Shown piece by piece: positions 10,314 to 21,535 of a DNA stretch of 64,000 nt. Each line of letters opens with the position of its first letter. Position 1 is the first letter of the stretch. The notes under the pieces were generated by a model. The model searched no databases. It was not told where the DNA came from and saw nothing but the letters and a program-made list of their open reading frames with translations. The stretch comes from Brachycybe producta (Eukaryota; Arthropoda; Diplopoda; Playtdesmida; Andrognathidae). The stretch spans positions 6,726,890 to 6,790,889 of the forward strand of contig JAUPFP010000002.1 in NCBI GenBank assembly GCA_036925085.1. The letters are read 5' to 3'. A program made the translations under genes and the position numbers.

Positions 10314-11724
10314 ATGTTTATTAAATATGAATACTTGTATTGAGATTTTAGCCTTCCCCCTCCCCCCCCAAAAAAAAAGAAGTCTTGGGTTTTTCTCCGG
10401 GTTCCCCGGTTTCCTATAGACAATAAAAAATCAAGTTGTTATTTATTGGTTTTATTTTTAACTATGCAATTTTTTAATAGACAGTATTGCAAAATTGCTA
10501 AAATATTTCTTAAAAAGAAGGCATCTCTTGCTTTTAAATGTATTTTAATTTTATTGAGATTTTTTGTTTAAAAAAAGTTTGAAGTTTGAAGTTTGAAGTT
10601 TTTTGTGAAAAGAATTTTTTTTAAAAGTTCTTGAAAAATTGAATGTGAATGTTCCTAACATTTTTTAAAATTTCTTAGGGAGGTATTTGATGGTTGTTGA
10701 ATATTATGATGGTTTTAAGTAAATTTAAAATTGAAGCATGCATTTACATTAATGAAAATGTTGAGTATATTTGAAAATAGATTCATCATTGTTTCCTGTA
10801 GTTTAAATGTTTGCATTTTGCAATCAGCAAAGCCACATTCGGCAACTATTTAATATGGCAGAGTGAAGAGATACTGTACATTGAGGTATTTATGCTCGTA
10901 GTTGTATCTTAGATTATTACTTTACGTAAAGTAGTAGTCTAAGGTTGTATCTGCCTCATTGTTAGATGAAGCTTGTGACATCAGAGGGGTTGGCGAAAAA
11001 TGTAAGCTAGTGTGTATTTTCTGTGAAAGTTTGCAGGGACAAAAGTTGAATATCTATAAAGCCACCTTAACGAAAAAAAAAAAATTAAAGATTGTGTCAT
11101 TTTGTCAAACAACAATTTCACAATTAAAACATTTTAAAGTAAAAGGGTTCTTCCATTTTTTGTTATTTAATTATCCATTTTTATAAGACAAAAATGGCAC
11201 AATCCTAATTTTTTTTGTTAATCCTTCTTATGTCACTAGCTGTATAGATTCGTTATTTGAATATAGTTTGCATTCTCATGGCGATAGCTTAAAAATTATG
11301 ACAGTTTCAAAATGTTATTGTTTTTAGGTTTTGTCGTTTCGGTCATTATCAAAAATTATCATGCGATTTCTTTTACAAAATTTGACATTAATTATTATCA
11401 CCAAACTTAGAATGAAAAATAAAAATAATTCGAAATTAGCTTTAAAATTTTTTTCAGAATAACTACATTTTCAGGTCATTTGCATATTTTGCAATTTCTT
11501 AAAAACTATAAAAAGAATTGCTCATTTAAATCTGACCAGTATTTTTGGCATGACAAAGTTTCATGTTTTATGTTATTGCCATTAGATGGCGGTACCATTT
11601 TATAGTGTTTTTCTCTGTTGTTTCTCTAAATTGCAAAATGCACATTTGCAGTGACCAATGAATGACACAGTATAGAAAACTGTGGGAATGATATGTTTAC
11701 GTTTTGGTAATATACAGTATGTGA
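10314..11724. other. Intergenic; upstream flank of the sirtuin gene
   Basis: AT-rich, with homopolymer C/A and T runs and a short GAAGTTT direct repeat near 10578-10600. No motif-bearing open frame. A first exon of the sirtuin gene, with any mitochondrial targeting peptide, could lie here, but I cannot identify one. Confidence 0.4.
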
Positions 11725-11805
11725 GTTAAGCATGTCTATCATAGTCTTATCTTTTTCTATTTTGTGACTTTAGCGAAATTGCTTAAATCGACGTTTTCTG
11801 ATGTG

Positions 11806-13525
11806 ATGATGTCGTCAACAAGACGAAGTTCTGACATGAATGCCTTCAGGGATGTGCTGAAAAAATCCAAGCATATTGTTGTGTTGACGGGTGCCGGTGT
11901 CAGTGCCGAATCGGGAGTACCGACGTTCAGAGGTGCTGGTGGTTTGTGGAGGACATTTCGTGCACAAGTATCGTTATCATTTAAAACAAAAACCATTCTT
12001 CTTTAATATTTCATGCGTTTTTGTGTATTTGGAACAGGATTTGGCCACACCAGGAGCATTTCATAGGAATCCGTCTATGGTTTGGGAATTCTACCATCAT
12101 AGACGAGAAGTGATGCATTCGAAAGAACCGAATGCTGTTCGTTTTAGATCCATCGTATCAAGCTACGTTATCGTTCTGCGATTCACGAATTGTGATTTTT
12201 ATTGTAGGCTCACGTTGCGATTGCAGAAGCCGAAGCTAGAATGGCGAAAGAAAACCGTCGTCTCGTAGTTGTGACGCAAAATATTGACGAACTACATAAG
12301 AGAGCTGGTTCTCAGAACATTATAGAGTTGCACGGTGAATAAACAGTTGATTTTAGAACTGTTGTTATTCTGCGTTTAAGGAACAACACTAAGAAGAAAC
12401 TAGAACGGTAGTTCAATAACTTCATTGTATTTTCATGTTGATATTGTTCAAAACAAACTTATAGACAAAGATTAAAAAATATTGTGTGCTTAAAGTTGGG
12501 TCCTTTTCAATCAGTCGTAGTAACATGGAAATACCATTAAATGATTGAGTGGCCTTTCTAGTTTCTTAATTTTTATTCTAAAAGATAAAATATTCAGGTT
12601 TTGAGGGGCCGTTTACACTTCAAAACCCCCTTAACTAACATAAGTTTTCAAGTTATAATCTTTCATTCAAAATTTTTAAACAGGAACTTTGTTTAAAACG
12701 CAGTGCACAAAATGTGACACTGTCGAGAGTAATTATGATAGCCCAATTTGCTCGGCTTTGAGCGGAAGAGGGTATACTAAGTGCTGTAATTTTAATTTAA
12801 ATTAAGTCATTAAGAACTTTTAATTTATATTTTAAGGACTTCTGATCCTAATACTCCAGACGACCCGATTGCGCCCGAACTTCTTCCTAGGTTTGAGCGT
12901 TGTCTTTTTTGACAATTATTTTATTTACGAATGATTTCCTCAGATATTTTTTTTATCACTGTATAGGTGCTCTAAGTCCGAATGTGGTGGTTTGCTCCGT
13001 CCTTATGTCGTCTGGTTTGGCGAAGAGTTGGATCCTGACGTTCTGAAAGCTGCCGAAGATGAACTGGACAAATGTGATTTATGTTTAGTGGTGAATTAAT
13101 ATTCTCTTGAACCCTCTGTTAACATATTTCAGATTAATTTTTAGTAAGTTTCAGGTTGGGACATCTGCTATCGTATATCCGGCTGCTATGTTTGCTCCAC
13201 AAGTAGCCGCTCGAGGCGTTCCCGTTGCGGAGTTTAATATTGAGGCCACTTCTAACACGGACAACTGCCGGTATAGCTAAAATTTAATGGAAATGTCGGT
13301 TATTCTTTCGATTGCGTGCTGCTAGTCTCTACTTTAAAGCTCCTAAGTTACAGGATATATTTTGTGCTGAAAGCGCGCAATATCATGTGAGAGGCTAACT
13401 GGCTTCTAATTGAAAGAAGTTCCAAAAAAAAAGGTTAACCGCATCCTGAACCGTATTATACATTTTGAAGGTTTTACTTCGAGGGACCATGTGGTTCTAC
13501 TTTACCGAAGGCTTTGGACCTTTAA
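11806..13525 (+). CDS. SIRT5: Sirtuin 5 (mitochondrial NAD+-dependent lysine deacylase)
   Basis: Eight exons: 11806-11967, 12038-12136, 12208-12334, 12684-12771, 12837-12890, 12967-13090, 13155-13270, 13471-13525 (TAA). All introns are GT-AG and every junction keeps frame. The product is about 275 residues, close to human SIRT5 without its leader. Visible landmarks: [15 protein letters not shown] (NAD binding); [10 protein letters not shown], whose Tyr and Arg match the SIRT5 pair that binds succinyl/malonyl/glutaryl groups; TQNIDELH; catalytic His in IELHG; zinc cysteines CTKC and [23 protein letters not shown]-terminal [10 protein letters not shown]. It should remove acidic acyl groups from lysines in mitochondria. 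Start uncertain: the frame is open to 11725 without an earlier ATG, and CTTTAG at 11767-11772 could be the acceptor of an exon carrying the targeting peptide. Confidence 0.95.
12345..12648. mobile_element. CCACCTTAA-family MITE inside SIRT5 intron 3 (copy B)
   Basis: Left arm with AGAAACTAGAACGGTAG near 12393-12412. Right arm with CCTTTCTAGTTTCTTAA near 12553-12570, then GGGCCGTTTACACTTCAAAA and CCCCCTTAAC. It fills nearly all of the 349-bp intron 3 (12335-12683), while five of the other six introns are 64-76 bp. The insertion spares the splice sites. Confidence 0.8.
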
Positions 13526-14264
13526 AAGGGAACATTAAAAAATGAGTGAACATTTTTTTGTTAAGGAATTGCGTGGAATATACGTGCCACTCAAGGGTTA
13601 AACTGTTTAATTCGGGAAATGCATAGCCCTTTAGGGTGCACTGCTTGTTTATTTAAGAGACCGATGACACTCAATTTCGGCACTTGTTCTTCAAGGAAGT
13701 GTGTGGCTGCACTGTTACATGACACTAGACCTGCCACTTGTTTTTTTTAACCCTTGTTTATTAATCAACGTATATCAAATAATATATTGATTAAAGTGTA
13801 TTAATTTTTTTTTATTAACAATCGTAACAATTTTTGTATACAAACACAATAGGCATACAATTAATAAACTATAGGCCACATTCAAGAATTATAATAGTTA
13901 GCTAGCGAATAGTCTGAAGCGTAAGAACTGCACATAATTTGAATAATTCGATAACTTTGCGTTTACTAACGTTGCATGTTAATACACCTTATCTACCCTT
14001 GACGTAAATGCTAGTTTGTTAAATGTGTTTAGTTGAATTACACGGAGTCCAGTTGAGGACATAAACAAGATAAAAAAATTTGTTATAAATATACAGTATA
14101 TCATAACATTAATAGTAATAATATATTAGAAACCTATATTATTAATTTATTAGTGTATAACAATAATATATTAATAATAATATTAAATTTTAATACAACA
14201 TAGGCCTACCTCAATTTCATTATATATTTTAATAAATTATTTATTATTTAACATTACAATTACA
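13526..14264 (+). other. 3' flank of SIRT5, including the likely 3' UTR
   Basis: Follows the stop codon at 13523-13525. The first AATAAA-type signal seen downstream is in ATTAATAAACTATAG (about 13860-13875), which would give a ~350-nt 3' UTR. From 14050 on the sequence is TA/TAATA low complexity. No other gene. Confidence 0.4.
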
Positions 14265-14640
14265 AAAAGTACTCTGCTAGCAGCCAAATAGGCCTATGGC
14301 AGAGGGACATAAAAGTCCATATGCAGCATTGTCAAGCACATATATATAAACAAAATGAATATACAAATGTCAATCCCACAAAACAAAATTATCCCCATTC
14401 ACCACTGTTTCAGGAAGAGAGTTCCATTGTCTTATAAGTTTTAAGTTATAACTCTAGTGAAAAAAGACCAATAATATGAATCTGTCCTAGCAAAAAATTT
14501 CCTAATTTTCTTAGTGATCAGCCCTGCCCTTATATAGTGTTTTATGAATATCACTGGACTGCGGTTTAGGACAATCACCACGTGTAATTTTTCCAAACAA
14601 TTTCAAACTTAACTCAGCCCTGTGATGTGCCAAACTATGC
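14265..14640 (-). mobile_element. Degenerate CR1/L2-like LINE 3' end
   Basis: Minus-strand conceptual translation, with several stops and frame changes, shows RQWNSLPETVVN (coded near 14395-14432), the C-terminal WNSLP motif of CR1/L2/Jockey-group reverse transcriptases. Upstream in the same region is GDCPKPQS-like sequence, downstream a short tail. Only the last part of the ORF is present and it is old and broken. Confidence 0.55.
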
Positions 14641-14865
14641 CATTTAATTAACATGCCATGTTAATATTTTATGGTAATTATTATAAAATTATTAATTATT
14701 AATATTAAATTTTAATATATTACATATATTTTATTGATATTAAATTTTATTATAACGTGTTTTATTTTGTTTAATTCACATATCAAACAACTAACATTAA
14801 AAACTAATATTTAAAAAGAATATCTATATTGGGGGGGGGGGTCGATATATCTATAGAATATATAT

Positions 14866-15480
14866 GACTAGCATTAGCCCAATGGTATTTGCAGTGAGCA
14901 TGCGCATTGCCATCTTATTGTTTTATATAGGAAAGTGTTTGCAGATTTGCGTTAGCAGCACCATGTATTGATCAACAATGGAGACTGATGATGAGACGTT
15001 CACTATAGGAGCCCTAGGAAGTCGCTGAAAATTTTCAAAATTAAATTAAAATTAATAAAATTAAATTAATTTGGTGTTTTGTTGCACGCAGGTCTTGATA
15101 TATTGACTTAGGTTTGGTTAGTTTAGGTTAGGTATAGTTTCCAAACCAAACCTAACCTAAGTCAATATATTTAGATACTAAGTCAAAATATTGAGATACT
15201 AAGGTTACTTAGGTTAGGATAGGTTAGGTATAGTTATTAATTTTCATTTAATTTTGAAAATTATAAGCGACTTCCTAGTATCTCAATATATCGAGATAGT
15301 AAGTCAAAATACTGAGATACTATGTCAACATATTGCAGCAGCATTCTTTCAATTTAGTTTTTTCTCATGTCTTATAAGGGGCACCGTAGTTTCCACTTGC
15401 CATCACTTTCCTATATATAAAACGATAGATGGCAATTAATGCGCATGCTCACTGGAAATACCACTGGGCTAATGCTAGTC
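14866..15480. mobile_element. 615-bp inverted-repeat element
   Basis: The left arm starts GACTAGCATTAGCCCAATGG (14866) and continues through GAGCATGCGCATT and TTTTATATAGGAAAGTG. The right arm (about 15405-15480) is its inverse, ending CTAATGCTAGTC. Inside lies a second inverted pair starting CTAGGAAGTCGCT (15012) against AGCGACTTCCTAG (about 15266-15278), and a third (TTGACTTAGGTTTGG against CCTAACCTAAGTCAA). Three nested palindromes, no coding sequence. Confidence 0.8.
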
Positions 15481-15520
15481 TTGGTATCATGGTATGAACA
15501 GATCGACGGTGGGTTTTTCT

Positions 15521-15707
15521 CAGGCAAGTGTGCCCAGCAGTAAAATTTTGTTGGCTCCGCCCATTTATGAGCGTCAGACCATATATCAACCAATTACAAA
15601 TTGATACGGGTGGGGCATGTAACATCAGACAAAGTAACAAACCAATTAGAAATTGATGTCGTTCAGAAAAGGGCTGGGCCAACAAAATTTTACTACTACA
15701 CTTGCCT
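15521..15707. mobile_element. MITE, CAGGCA family (diverged copy)
   Basis: Left terminus CAGGCAAGTGTGCCCAGCAG then TAAAATTTTGTTGGC; the right terminus is the inverse with a 3-4 nt gap. The interior (CCAATTA.AAATTGAT blocks and the ATGTAACATCAGAC centre) matches the 37191 and 41595 elements, with the centre in reverse orientation. No clear target duplication remains. Confidence 0.7.
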
Positions 15708-15724
15708 TTGTTTTTTTCTTAGAC

Positions 15725-15830
15725 GCTGGTAGTCGCCGCCGTTCGAATTCACCCTCGGCCGCCGATTCATAGCGTAAGGCGTACACCTCTAGATGTAACA
15801 GCTACTGAGCTACTAACAAGCGGCGAGCGC
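15725..15830 (-). mobile_element. tRNA-like SINE fragment
   Basis: On the minus strand TAGCTCAGTAGCTG resembles a pol III A box. About 55 nt on, GGGTGAATTCGAACGG contains a B-box-like TTCGAAC. Spacing is slightly longer than in a true tRNA and no cloverleaf closes, so this is more likely a SINE head than a tRNA gene. Confidence 0.4.
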
Positions 15831-16014
15831 CATACTTATTTTTCCGTGACTTCGTTTTTGGGGTAATTTCTTTTTACGGTTTTTGGTTTTATTCAGTGCA
15901 ATTTTAATGCTTTTTAGTTGAAATATTATCAAAACTAACGTATGTTTATGTTTATTGTATTATTGATATTTTCTTTTTTTATTATCGCTTTCGTTGTCAG
16001 GCAAAATAAAACAC

Positions 16015-16420
16015 TGAAACGCGCGGGAAAATACAGAAAAGTGAAAAGTTTTGCTTCGAAAATAAGCGTAATAAGGAATATAGGCAAAAACACAGAAAAT
16101 GAACATAAGAACGTGAACAATGACAGAATTAGGCGAAAACATGCTAGTGGAAAATTACGTAAACACAGAAAAGGCACAAAAGACGCGGAAAATGGCAGAA
16201 ACAAGCGGAAATAAAAGTGCAGAGGCAGAAACGCTTTCACATTTTGTTGTTTATTTCCGTGTGGTTCTTTCTTTTTCCGTGACGGTGTGTTTTTCATTGA
16301 GTTTCACGTTTTTTCGTGTTTTTTTTCTCTGTGCAAGTATACGTTTTTATCGTTTATTCGTCTTTTTTTTTTTTTTTGATTTTGCGTGTTTTCGTGGTTT
16401 TCACAAAGTCGTTGTTTTCG
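16015..16420. repeat. Purine-rich then pyrimidine-rich mirror block before BORCS8
   Basis: 16015-16222 is A/G-rich with recurring CACAGAAAA/GCGGAAAA words. 16230-16420 is T/C-rich with recurring TTTTTCCGTG/TTTTCGTG words, so the second half is roughly the inverse of the first. It ends just before the BORCS8 first exon. Long frames here only reflect the absence of stops in biased sequence. Confidence 0.55.
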
Positions 16421-16502
16421 TTTTCAATATTTCTTTGTGAAATCTTAATTTTAATTACCATTATTTTTCAATGTTCAGGCAATCTAAACAAATTGCGTGA
16501 AA

Positions 16503-19015
16503 ATGACGACAGATGTCGACTTGGAACAAAGATCGAAGAAAGGCAAACATTCTTTTAGCATTAACCTGCAATTTTATGGTTCGTAACACCTGTTTCATAG
16601 TTTTTCTTTTCTTCCTTCATTTACAGTTGCTGAAAAGGTATCCGAAAATTTACACATAATTGCGAACGAACCTTCTTTGGCGCTATATCGACTGCAGGAA
16701 CACGTTCGCAAATCTTTGCCCCAACTTGTGGAGAAAAGAGTATAACAAAGATAATAAATTAAAACTTTTTTTTTGTGATTGTGTGACTTCCGTTTGTGTC
16801 TTAATTACAGCTGGAAGTGAGTCGTATTCATCAGGAACTTCAAGGAAAATGTTATGATGCAGAATATGCGGTCAAGTAAGCCATCGAATACTTTGCTCGT
16901 TTTTTCGAGTGAGAACAAGGCTCTAACTCTTTTTTTTTTATCGCTTTCTTAGTGCTGTTAAAGGAATGCAAGCGAGTAGCGTCCATTTTCAGAACATTCA
17001 CGATCTTCTCAAGAATGCCATCTTCATGAAACAGCAACTGACATACGAGGAGAATCGAAGGTGAGTTTTTCAATGAAAGATAGGTAACAATTGTGAACGA
17101 CTTTTTTGTCGGATTTTTTTTTTTGCGAATAGCGCCCCCTTATTTTTCGAGATTTAATGCTTTAGCTTCCATTTCACATTTAATTTCGTATGTTACCTTT
17201 ATTTTTGACGTTTCTTATCGTTTTCTCGATCGTCGATTTCGATATTTTCGAGTTTATGATTTTTATTATTTATTTCTATGTTATTTTTTTTAGTTAATAA
17301 CATTGGTAAGTATTTTTATAAAGTGAATTTGGCATTGTTTCATAATTTGAAGCAATTTCCTGACATTTGTTTGCGTTTTCTTTTTTTTGGTTAGTAAGTG
17401 TGTTAAAAAGTTATTAAGTTAAGGTTTGCTTTCTCTTGGTTTGTGGATTTAATTGCATCTGAATGCAAAACCGTGGTTTGCGATTTGATTTTCTGATAAT
17501 GTCTTATCATATGGCTAAATGCAAGAGGTTGTAATCGTTAGAACACATATGTGAATCTATATTTTTTTAGTCGCCTTTAGACTACGACGTTACATAATAT
17601 GTATAGTATAAGGGTAAAAACACTGTGGAGCATTGGCTCCAACAGCTAGTCTGAAGTCGCTTGGGAGTGCACCTAGTGGAGCATCGACTTAAGAGAAGAT
17701 AAAGGGAGAGTGAAATGTGACGTTTATGAGTGAAAGTCATTTTGTTAAACAATTCCAAAATTAACATAATTGAAGCTATGATTGGAACAACGTTGTAACT
17801 GATATAAAAAACTAAAATTCGTTTTTTTGTGGACTTATTTTTTTTGGTAATCCATAGACGGCACCTTCTGTCACTTCAGAAACACTAAAAACAGATGTGA
17901 AATAGAATTACTCCAAAAAAGTTTAAAGTTGTGAGTTGCGCCGTTGTTCCAACCCTGGCTTCAGTCGTTGTCACACTGAAGAAAGCCTTTAGGTAACCGA
18001 TCAGAAGCCATAATTCGAGCATCCACCAACGCATTGAGGGGAGAAAAATAAACATGTTTGTTTCTTTGATAAAGATGATGCTCAGGTGAAATGCTTTATG
18101 TCAGTGGATGCTCAACTATGCCAACGCACATTAAATACAATGTGGTTCTTTTAAGCTGCTTGCAAACGTGCGATGTTTTGTCGTCAGACATGGCTACTGG
18201 TGATAGTCGTTCATTCATACACTTGGGCGTTTTTTGTGTATGAGCGACAATTTGTAGTTCATAGCTTTTGGCATTCAAATATAACGATTTCACTTTCGAA
18301 AGTGATCTCTCAGCTATTTGCCTCATTGTAACTTGAAGCTGGTGACGCCAGAGGAGTTGATTTTGTCTGATACATATATTGGACAATAACAAATGTTCTT
18401 TCCAAAATGACGCAAGCTTTTTCGATCAAACCCTATGACATAACAGGCTTCAAATTAGAGTGATGCGACTGTACTGTTGCAAACGTGAAGTATATTGGTT
18501 CCCGTTTTATTTTTTAGTAAACTTTGTATAAATTTTCTTCAAAAAAGTCAGCATAAATATGTTTGCATGCCGGTTTTTGAGGTCCGTAAGTTTTCAGCTT
18601 AGAATATCCAGATTATTTTACATGTTTTGTTTCGAACTAGTTTTGTATAATTTGAGAGGGTTTTCACCTTTTATTGGTTATTCATTTGTCTTTTGTTATG
18701 CATTGCTGTTGGGTATTGGTTTTGTGTGCTTCTGGGTGTTATTATGGTTGCTTTTAGCGGTGGTTGTACATTTGCAAACGAGTGTGGTGTCGGTTATGCT
18801 AGTTGAGTGTTTTGTGTGTTGCTTGCAGACAAGACCGTAAATCACAAGCGAGTATGTATCAGCGCCTGTCCTCACTGTCCCTCGATCTTGCAGACCTTCC
18901 TGCTGCTCTGAGACCGGTAGCATCCGTTTTGTCTGCCTCAAGCTCTGATACTAATCACCCTTCTTCTAATCTTTCCACATCGCAGGTATTAACTACTTAT
19001 CTAACTTTCTTTTAA
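16503..19015 (+). CDS. BORCS8: BORC complex subunit 8 (MEF2BNB)
   Basis: Exons: 16503-16542, 16627-16739, 16811-16875, 16953-17060, 18829-18985 or read through to a TAA at 19013-19015. The product matches BORCS8 with no gap over its conserved core: KKVAEKVSENLHIIANEPSL, ALYRLQEHVRKSLPQL, then YDAEYAVNAVKGMQASSVHF and LLKNAIFMKQQL. BORCS8 is part of the eight-subunit BORC complex, which recruits ARL8 to lysosomes and drives their kinesin-dependent outward movement. Intron 1 is odd: best homology needs a GC donor (AAAG|GCAAAC) giving an 84-bp GC-AG intron; a GT donor at 16579 is also in frame but leaves only 48 bp and inserts 12 residues. The Ser/Pro-rich tail (YQRLSSLSLDL...) is longer than in human. 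The 3' end is uncertain because exon 5 ends in CAG|GTATTA, a usable donor. Confidence 0.88.
18320..18468. mobile_element. GAAGC-TGACGTCA family MITE (short copy), BORCS8 intron 4
   Basis: The left terminus (ATTGTAACTTGAAGCTGGTG ACGCCA) and the right terminus (inverse, TGACATAACAGGCTTCAAAT) face each other across ~60 bp. The same termini bound 20930-21535 and 36590-37152. Lies in the 1768-bp BORCS8 intron 4. Confidence 0.65.
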
Positions 19016-20929
19016 GGTGGCTCACCAGTAATTTTGATTACCGGTAACTCAGTTGAAAGTTCTCACATTGATTGTAAACTTTTATTTACAACTTATAAAA
19101 GTTATAATATTAAAAACTAAAAAATATAGAAAGATAAGAATATCTTATGGCAGTAAATTGTCATATCTAGCTCATAACTTTGTATAAGTTGCAAGAGCAA
19201 ATAATGGTATATATGACTGCCATTGACTGGTTTACAACATAATGAGTCATAAAGTGATTAGTGACATCATAAGGTCTGATTGTCACAATTTTATGGATTA
19301 CCTTAAGAAGAAGAAAAATGTTTAAAATACGACGATTATATTTTACGATGTCACTGCTTATGATATAACATTTTGTGACTCATATTATGCCGAACAGCCG
19401 TTAGTGGCAGTCATCGAGAAACATACGACATTATGTCTTATTAGTAAGCTTTACCTCTTTCACTCCAATGAATGTATATTGGAAGTCTTCTTGACACAAA
19501 ATTTTGATTTTAAAAACGTAAAATTTGATCATTTTTGTCAAACTGCTATAAAATTTTTTTTTTTAAAAAAAAAAGATGAAAATACTTGTATTATGTTAAC
19601 TTTTTGTTAAAAATTTATTCTGAAGTTGTTCATTTCCAATACTCTGAAAAAAATTGCTGTTGAGTCACTTCTAATTGTGCTAATTTCTCTCTAATTTGCT
19701 TTCACATGTTTGGGATTTTTTGCAACAATTTTAGGCAACTTTAACATCTTCCAACATTTGAAAAACTAATTTCATGAAACAAAATTTTGTAAAATTATCA
19801 TTTATAACACGAGATTTAATTTCTGGAATGATTGAAACACAGTTTTTTGGTGAATATTTTAAATAGGGTTCGGATTTGTATGCAATATCAAGCAAATGTT
19901 TCCAAATGTGTGGCCCAAGTGCCAATTTTGAAGTAATTTTCATTAGGGAGCAATGGCAAGTATGATTTTTTCTAATCTACAGTAAAGGCTGCTTAGATGG
20001 TAAATGTCTGATTAGGAATAACTACCCGTTATCAACTAGAGTTCTAGCCTCTATCCAGTGTTATTGATCTAAGGACGATTATTACTTCAGAATTACCTCT
20101 TGGGTCATAGATTGAGAAACATTTGCTTGATATTGCAGAAATCTGAGCCTTAATTATAAAATTATAGTAATCTTCATTAAAAGAAGACGCATTCTGAAAG
20201 AAAATAGGTCAATTGAGAAAAAAAAAATGCAACATTTCTTACATTTCTGGGTAGAAATGCATTCTGTCATTTCTCTTCAATGTTTTACTTGTGAGGAAAT
20301 TATTATGGAACTTTTGAATTTTATATGATTTGACTTTTAAAACACATTTATTTAGATTTTTCAACAACCTAAAAGCGCATTTTAGAATAGCAAATTCTAT
20401 GATCCAATAGTTGTTTCTTGAAAGGAAAAAAAATACTCTTTTCTAAAATGTCGGACCCTGTGACTTCTTTCTAGAAAATAAGTTTTCTCTAGAGAAAAGA
20501 CATTAAAGAATACGAAAGTTTTTGCCAAAACATTTAGTTTTCTGTTAGGAGCCAAAGGGTATGGGCAATGCAATGCGTGGCCAAATAAATATACATGTAA
20601 TATTGGGTATTTCTTGACTTTCTGTGAAGTACTACTCACAAAAAACGGCAAAAAAATGTAAGTCGTTTTGAGGGCCGTTATTATATAACCCCTGTGGATT
20701 TTTATATGAAATTATATGGAATCTAAAGACTTGGTCCAAACCAGATTGTCGTTTAGAAATGTTGCATTACTAACTAAAATGAAGTTTGCCAAAAAAAATA
20801 TACATCACTTTGTGACTTGTTTATATCGACCTCTTAAAATTAAAACTTTTTGTGTTTCTTATAACTTTCTAAACTAACTATAAAACTTGGGATATAAAGT
20901 TAAATTATATTTCATAGAGGACCCATTTA
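19016..20929. other. Intergenic, AT-rich
   Basis: No motif-bearing open frame. Scattered short inverted repeats. Downstream exons of BORCS8 could lie here if exon 5 is spliced, but none was recognised. Confidence 0.4.
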
Positions 20930-21535
20930 GTTTTAATGACTGCACTTGTCGCACTGCAACTTGAAGCCTTTGACGTCAGGGGTTGATCAAATAGGTTTGT
21001 GTTATTTTGTCTCATAAACAAAGGGGGCAATAAACAAAACAGAAAGGTCTCCAGAAATATTGATAACTTTTTGATAGCCATGTCTTTTCCAAGGTTCTTT
21101 TTATGAAAATCAGGTCGTTTGTCACGTGATAGTGGATTACATGAGTGTATGCAACAGGCCTGTAGTGGCGAGATCACACTTGCTAATTTTCTTGTAAGAT
21201 TCCGTGCAAGAAGTTAATAAAATATTGCGGGGAATCTTGCAGTTTCCTTCTTGCAACAAAAAACAACGAAATGAGCTTTTTCTGTAGGACGGTTTGCAAG
21301 AAACCACTTTGAATTGAAGTCTTGCAAGAGTATTATCACATTGGCAATTTCAACTTAATTCAAGGACAAATTGCAGTGAATCTTGCTTTAAATATTGCTT
21401 TATAGAAAGTACATTCTCCAAACACTACATTCTTAGGCTCTCATGTAATCAGCTGTCTTGTGAGAAACGAACATGGTTAGCGCCTTTGATGTCACAAGCT
21501 TCAATTTACGATGTGGCAACTGTAATGACTAATGA
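20930..21535. mobile_element. GAAGC-TGACGTCA family element (long copy)
   Basis: Left: CGCACTGCAACTTGAAGCCT then TTTGACGTCA and GTTGATCAAA. Right: the inverse, with TTTGATGTCACAAGCTTCAA and ATGTGGCAACTG. Between them, 21175-21360 holds further inverted blocks built on TCTTGCAAG, suggesting an element nested within it. Confidence 0.65.

Noticed and set aside
15725-15830. Possible tRNA gene
   Set aside because: A- and B-box-like words are present, but no acceptor stem or anticodon arm forms; a SINE fragment fits better.
16015-16440. Lys/Arg-rich (15942-16214) and Phe-rich frames upstream of BORCS8
   Set aside because: Direct products of purine- and pyrimidine-rich blocks; no conserved motif, and they do not connect to BORCS8 in frame.
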